Source of the DNA: Geomesophilobacter sediminis
GTDB taxonomy: Bacteria; Desulfobacterota; Desulfuromonadia; Geobacterales; Geobacteraceae
DNA length: 64,000 nt
Direction of reading: 5' to 3'
Assembly: GCF_016458275.1 (NCBI RefSeq)
Contig: NZ_JAEMHM010000009.1
Span: 186,001 to 250,000, forward strand
Every line of letters begins with the position of its first letter. The stretch's first letter is position 1. The translations under genes were made by a program, and so were the position numbers. Under the pieces are notes generated by a model that saw nothing but the letters and a program-made list of their open reading frames with translations, was not told the origin of the DNA and made no database searches. This document shows, one piece after another, positions 60,738 to 64,000 of the stretch.

Positions 60738-60825
60738 CGAAGCTGGAGCTTCGCGAAACGTTGCCGTTCCCAAGCTGGAGCTTCGCGAAACGTTGTCGTT
60801 CCCAAGCTGGAGCTTGGGAACGAGA
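60738..60825 (+). repeat. Tandem repeat, unit about 33 bases
   Basis: AAGCTGGAGCTTCGCGAAAC then GTTGCCGTTCCC, repeated almost exactly once more, then a third AAGCTGGAGCTTGGGAACGA. The terminal unit is itself a dyad (GTTCCCAAGC...GCTTGGGAAC). Confidence 0.7.
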
Positions 60826-61008
60826 GGGCAGGGGTCCTTTGATCCCCCCTTTGACAAAGGGGGGGCGGGGGGGATTTGCTTCTGAGGTTTTCGGGGCTGG
60901 CCTCGCAAGGGCTGAACCCTACAGGCAAATCCGCCTAAATCCCCCTTTGCTAAAGGGGGACTTCAAACCCTGCCTTAACCCGGCAGGAGAAACGGCAGAA
61001 AAAATTGC

Positions 61009-61038
61009 TTGACCAAACTAGACCGATCGGTCTACTTT
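61009..61038 (+). promoter_or_regulatory. Promoter of the TetR gene, leaderless
   Basis: TTGACC (61009-61014), 18-base spacer, TACTTT (61033-61038). Predicted start of transcription coincides with the ATG at 61045, with no Shine-Dalgarno between. Confidence 0.6.
61019..61034. promoter_or_regulatory. NemR-type operator
   Basis: TAGACCGATCGGTCTA, a perfect 16-base palindrome filling the promoter spacer. It fits the TAGACC-N4-GGTCTA sites of NemR-like TetR repressors. Confidence 0.75.
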
Positions 61039-61044
61039 GTTGCC

Positions 61045-61632
61045 ATGAGCAGACGTGACACGCGGACAGCATTGATTACCACCGGGATGCAGCTCTTCGC
61101 CACCCAGGGATACAACGCCACCGGCCTGGACGCCGTTCTCAAGCAGGCGGCTGTGCCGAAAGGCTCCTTCTACCACTTCTTCGGCAGCAAGGAGGAGTTC
61201 GGACTGGCGGTCATCGAGGAATTCTCCGGCCGCTTCCTGGCCCGGCTCGACGTTTTGCTGTCCGATCCCACCCTCACCCCGCTGGACCGGCTGCGCGGCT
61301 TTCTGGAACGGGGCGAGGCGCAGCTTGCCCAGCATCAATGCACCGTCGGCTGCCTGATCGGCGATCTGGGCCAGGAACTCGCCGCCAACAACGAACGCCT
61401 GCGGGCGCGCCTCGACGAGATCATGCGCTCCTGGCGCGGGCGCTTTGCCGCCTGCATTCAAGAGGCGCAGCAGGCCGGGGAACTTTCCGCCGCCTTCGAT
61501 CCCGAGGTCATGGCCGGCTTCATCCTTTCGGGCTGGGAGGGCGCCGTGCTTACCGCCAAGGTAATGAAGTCCACCCAGCCGGTGCGGGATTTCCTCGCCA
61601 CCCTTTTCGCCACCGTTCTTACCAAACCCTGA
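61045..61632 (+). CDS. TetR-family repressor, NemR/AcuR-like
   Basis: 195 residues. HTH: ALITTGMQLFATQGYNATGL then DAVLKQAAVPKGSFYHFFGS (about 9-48). The C-terminal domain has conserved cysteines in QHQCTVGCLIGDLGQEL (about 93-109); in NemR-like proteins cysteines of this segment sense electrophiles. The perfect TAGACC palindrome upstream supports that relation. The transcript is probably leaderless because the -10 box ends six bases before the ATG. A Cys-rich PAS-like gene follows 75 bases downstream and is its likely target with itself. Confidence 0.86.
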   Translation: MSRRDTRTALITTGMQLFATQGYNATGLDAVLKQAAVPKGSFYHFFGSKEEFGLAVIEEFSGRFLARLDVLLSDPTLTPLDRLRGFLERGEAQLAQHQCTVGCLIGDLGQELAANNERLRARLDEIMRSWRGRFAACIQEAQQAGELSAAFDPEVMAGFILSGWEGAVLTAKVMKSTQPVRDFLATLFATVLTKP

Positions 61633-61707
61633 ACCCCTGGCAGGCGCCTCAGTTTTCTCCGAGGCGGCAACGCCGCAGACAAGCAAGCACAAGAGGAGCA
61701 GCAACCG

Positions 61708-62112
61708 ATGGCAGAGCACCAGATCAGCGACGAAATCCTCCGGAACTTCCATCTCTTCTACGACAACTTTCCCTTCCCGGCGATCCTGGTCCACAAGGAC
61801 CGGACCATCCTCGATATGAACCGGAAGGCCGGGGAGGTCGGGTATCAGACCGGCATCCGCTGTGCCGACATGGGGCAGAAGGAGCACCACAAGGGGTGTC
61901 TGGCCAACAAGGCCCTCAGTGAACAGACCACCACGCGCGTGGTTGGCTATTTCGACTTCCTCGGCGCGGTGCTGGACTCCTACTGGATTCCGCTCGCCGG
62001 CAGCGACGAGCTTTACGTGCATTACGGCGCCGACATCACCGAGTGGGCCTCGGAACGGTTACTCCCCAAGCAGTGCGACCCGGCCGACTGTGCCGGCTGC
62101 AGCTGCGGGTGA
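61708..62112 (+). CDS. PAS-like protein with Cys/His-rich sites
   Basis: 134 residues. A PAS-like fold is suggested by FHLFYDNFPFPAILVHKDRT, ILDMNRKAGEVGYQTG and SYWIPLAGSDELYVHYGADI. Unusual are a His/Cys stretch (MGQKEHHKGCLANKA) and a C-terminal CDPADCAGCSCG with four cysteines. No output domain is present. It could bind haem, metal or an electrophile. GAGGAG before the ATG at 61708. Located just after the NemR-like TetR gene in the same direction; a hairpin follows about 90 bases later. Confidence 0.65.
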   Translation: MAEHQISDEILRNFHLFYDNFPFPAILVHKDRTILDMNRKAGEVGYQTGIRCADMGQKEHHKGCLANKALSEQTTTRVVGYFDFLGAVLDSYWIPLAGSDELYVHYGADITEWASERLLPKQCDPADCAGCSCG

Positions 62113-62200
62113 CGCCAAGGCACCAGCCGCGACCTTCCCGGGCCGGCAAGCGGTGAACGCGCGCCTGGCCGAGATGCAGCAGTGCCCCCCCTGAACAACG

Positions 62201-62234
62201 AAGGCCGATCCCGTTTCACGGATCGGCCTTTCCT
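62201..62234 (+). terminator. Intrinsic terminator
   Basis: AAGGCCGATC...GGATCGGCCTTTCCTTT hairpin ends the TetR/PAS unit. Confidence 0.8.
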
Positions 62235-62407
62235 TTCCCAACGCCCGCCCCCGACGGTGCCGACAGCTTTCTCAGGCTGCCGGTACCGGTGAGGCTTTCC
62301 CTGATTATTGTGTTGATTCCGGCTTGATGGTAATATGGCGCCCCTGACCGGAGTTGCTGCCGGTGATCAAAGTATCTGCAGGCGGATATCGCACCAAGAG
62401 GTTTTTG

Positions 62408-64000
62408 ATGCAGGTTTCTTCTTTCAGTACCGAAAAGCGTACACCGTATCTGGTCCTCGTGGTGTTAGCCTTGATGACCCTCGTTGCGTCTTCACCTCTT
62501 TCCCCCGGCCAATGGTTCCAAGGTTCCGACAGCATCATCCATCTGTTGAGAAGCAACGATGTCTGTTACGAAATCGGCCTCGGCAACTACTATCCGCGCT
62601 GGTTGTCCCAGGCCTGTTTCGGCAAAGGGCTCCCCACCCTCAATTTCTACTCTCCCGCCTTTTATCTCATGGTCGGTTACCTCAATGCGGTCGGCCTCCC
62701 CATTGTTACCGCAATGACCTTGGTCTCGGTCGGCGCCTTCTTCATCAGCGGGTGGGGCGTTTACCTTTGGACCAGAAAGTACTGCGGCGATCCAGGAGCG
62801 GTTATTGCCGCCGGCCTGTACATGTTTGCCCCCTATCATTTGGTCGATATCTATTTGCGTGCGGCGCTGCCGGAATTCATCGTACTCGGGATCCTGCCAT
62901 TTCTGTTCCACGGGATGGATCTCTCCTTTGGCGCCGAGAAGAGCCTGCGCGGCATTGTCGCTACGGGGCTGGCCTCTGCTGCCATTGTGCTGACCCACAA
63001 TTTGACGACGGTGATGATACTGCCGTTTGCCCTTTGTTACTTCATCTGGTGCCGTTTTTATTACCACGCCTCGAAGCGCCGGTTCCTGGCAGCGTGTATC
63101 GGTCCCTTCCTCGGAGCGGGCCTTTCGTCCTTTTACTGGCTCCCGGTGCTCTTGGAGAAAAAACATCTCATCGGCACGGGGGTCGCGATCACCGGGAGCC
63201 TGCACTATTCCCGACACTTCCTCGCGTTGTCGGATTTTTTTGGCGCGCACCGGCATGACATCTTCACCTTCAATCCCGTCTACGCCCTGATCTTCGTCTG
63301 CGCAGCCGTATCGCTCACCGCCTTGGCCTTTACCGCGGACCCAAAAGCCCGGTTCGGGCGCCTCCTGCTCGCCTTCTTTCTGGTGAGCATGCTGATGACC
63401 CTTTCCATCGCCACCCCGCTCTACGAGGCGATCGCCCCCCTGCGTTATCTGCAATTCCCCTATCGGTTTCTCGGCCCGGCCAGCCTGTTCCTCTGCGCAT
63501 TCTGTGGTTTCGTGCCCGCCTCGAGAATGCTGGCAGACCGGCGGCAGGTCGGTCTCGCCGTGGCCGGATTGATCCTGGTCTGCTGCCTGGCGCTCTCCCA
63601 CGGCCTGCGCAGGGTGGACGGCACGATCTCCGATTTTCCGTCGACCCCGGTACCGTTCAGCCTCAAAACGTATCCGATCCTGATCTCCTCATCCGACAGC
63701 GATTTCATGCCGATCGATTCAATGCTCACCCGCGGGGACTACGTCAAGTACCCGGTTTTCCGGGATGGGGCCGGCGAGGAACCGTTGACCGTCTACCGGG
63801 CGGTCGGGTCTCGTTTCACCTGCCGCATCGCGCTGCCGCGGGAAGGTGAACTCGTCGGCCAGTGGCTCTATTTCCCGGGGTGGCAGGCTACCTGCGACGG
63901 GAAGGACGTCCCGGTCTATCCGGATCGGTACGGTTTGGTTGCGGTGAAGGTCCCGGCAGGGGTGCACGAGGTTGAAATCCGGTTCGGAACGACGGGACCA
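62408..64000 (+). CDS. Large polytopic membrane protein, 3' end outside window
   Basis: 531 codons are present and the frame is still open. About ten hydrophobic helices follow a short cytoplasmic start (MQVSSFSTEKRTPYLV). The first loop has SPGQWFQGSDSIIHLLRSND and YPRWLSQACFGKGLPTLNFY, the pattern of GT-C-like or '6-pyruvoyl-tetrahydropterin synthase-related' membrane proteins (YfhO relatives). After the last helix (about 405) a periplasmic beta-rich domain begins (QWLYFPGWQATCDGKDVPVY). It may transfer or flip a lipid-linked sugar; this is inference. AAGAGG before the ATG at 62408. Confidence 0.78.
   Translation, partial: MQVSSFSTEKRTPYLVLVVLALMTLVASSPLSPGQWFQGSDSIIHLLRSNDVCYEIGLGNYYPRWLSQACFGKGLPTLNFYSPAFYLMVGYLNAVGLPIVTAMTLVSVGAFFISGWGVYLWTRKYCGDPGAVIAAGLYMFAPYHLVDIYLRAALPEFIVLGILPFLFHGMDLSFGAEKSLRGIVATGLASAAIVLTHNLTTVMILPFALCYFIWCRFYYHASKRRFLAACIGPFLGAGLSSFYWLPVLLEKKHLIGTGVAITGSLHYSRHFLALSDFFGAHRHDIFTFNPVYALIFVCAAVSLTALAFTADPKARFGRLLLAFFLVSMLMTLSIATPLYEAIAPLRYLQFPYRFLGPASLFLCAFCGFVPASRMLADRRQVGLAVAGLILVCCLALSHGLRRVDGTISDFPSTPVPFSLKTYPILISSSDSDFMPIDSMLTRGDYVKYPVFRDGAGEEPLTVYRAVGSRFTCRIALPREGELVGQWLYFPGWQATCDGKDVPVYPDRYGLVAVKVPAGVHEVEIRFGTTGP

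Larger units (their letters stand above)
60397..61044. other. Long divergent intergenic region with repeats and promoters
   Basis: 648 bases between the che operon and the TetR gene. From left: a sigma-54-like element (60473), a near-dyad TTGAAACAGCTGTTCAA (60561-60577), repeat B (60681-60726), a tandem repeat (60738-60825), further CCCCCTTTG/CAAAGGGGG arms (60839-60963), and the TetR promoter/operator. No gene. Confidence 0.6.

Overview
The window is GC-rich DNA that reads like a chromosome segment of a Geobacteraceae-type anaerobe (Geobacter, Geomonas or Citrifermentans relatives). The reasons are a nine-haem c/two-haem b quinone oxidoreductase of the CbcL type, an octahaem hydroxylamine-oxidoreductase-like cytochrome, a DcaP-type porin, many signalling proteins (two methyl-accepting proteins, CheA, CheX, HDOD, GGDEF, PilZ, a large hybrid kinase) and the nitrogen-fixation accessory gene cowN. 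No tRNA, rRNA, CRISPR array, prophage or transposase gene was found. The genus assignment is an inference from gene content.

Layout. 1-2.4 kb: start of a quinol-dependent NO reductase (cut by the window edge), a coiled-coil membrane protein, a Gly/His-rich secreted protein and a small unknown. 2.4-7.3 kb: FUSC-like membrane protein, secreted cupin, outer-membrane barrel, Cys-cluster protein and a Cache-HAMP-GGDEF cyclase. 7.5-11.6 kb: cowN, then the CbcL-like operon divergent from a LysR regulator. 11.8-18.1 kb: acyl-CoA synthetase, lipoprotein, an SPFH-GYF/zinc-ribbon pair, a VOC protein and CheX. 18.2-28.5 kb: envelope lipoproteins, HDOD protein, an atypical ADP-ribosylglycohydrolase homologue, an S41 protease and an SDR dehydrogenase. 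28.8-34.2 kb: chemoreceptor, small proteins, orphan MotB, TetR and PilZ. 34.4-38.6 kb: HAO-like cytochrome divergent from a Tat-exported haemerythrin, then the porin. 38.7-48.4 kb: MFS exporter, methylglyoxal synthase, a kinase-less Cache sensor, a B12 radical-SAM/TetR operon, a MocR/flavoprotein pair, a ferritin-like protein and a DUF2231 protein. 48.7-56 kb: DUF3135 protein, CsgG-like lipoprotein, FocA/NirC channel, MASE3 hybrid kinase, a second Cys-cluster protein and an AhpD-like protein. 56-60.4 kb: STAS-CheA-MCP operon on the minus strand. 61-64 kb: a TetR gene with a NemR-like operator, a Cys-rich PAS-like protein, and a large polytopic membrane protein cut by the right edge.

How the genes work together. 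Nitrogen oxides recur: NO reductase, HAO-like cytochrome, haemerythrin with a shared FNR/DNR-type site, a FocA/NirC channel and cowN. Signal transduction is the other main theme. Several regulator genes sit next to near-perfect dyad operators readable in the DNA: LysR at 10561, TetR at 32612, a TetR-type dyad at 42359, and TetR at 61019. Most intergenic regions end in clear intrinsic terminators and carry copies of at least three dispersed repeat families, one of which encodes the C-terminus of a TetR protein.

The best candidates for undescribed biology are the B12 radical-SAM/TetR unit, the leaderless NemR-like TetR with its Cys-rich PAS-like partner, the kinase-less sensor with a Cys4 output domain, and two enzyme homologues (ADP-ribosylglycohydrolase, S41 protease) that lack canonical catalytic residues.
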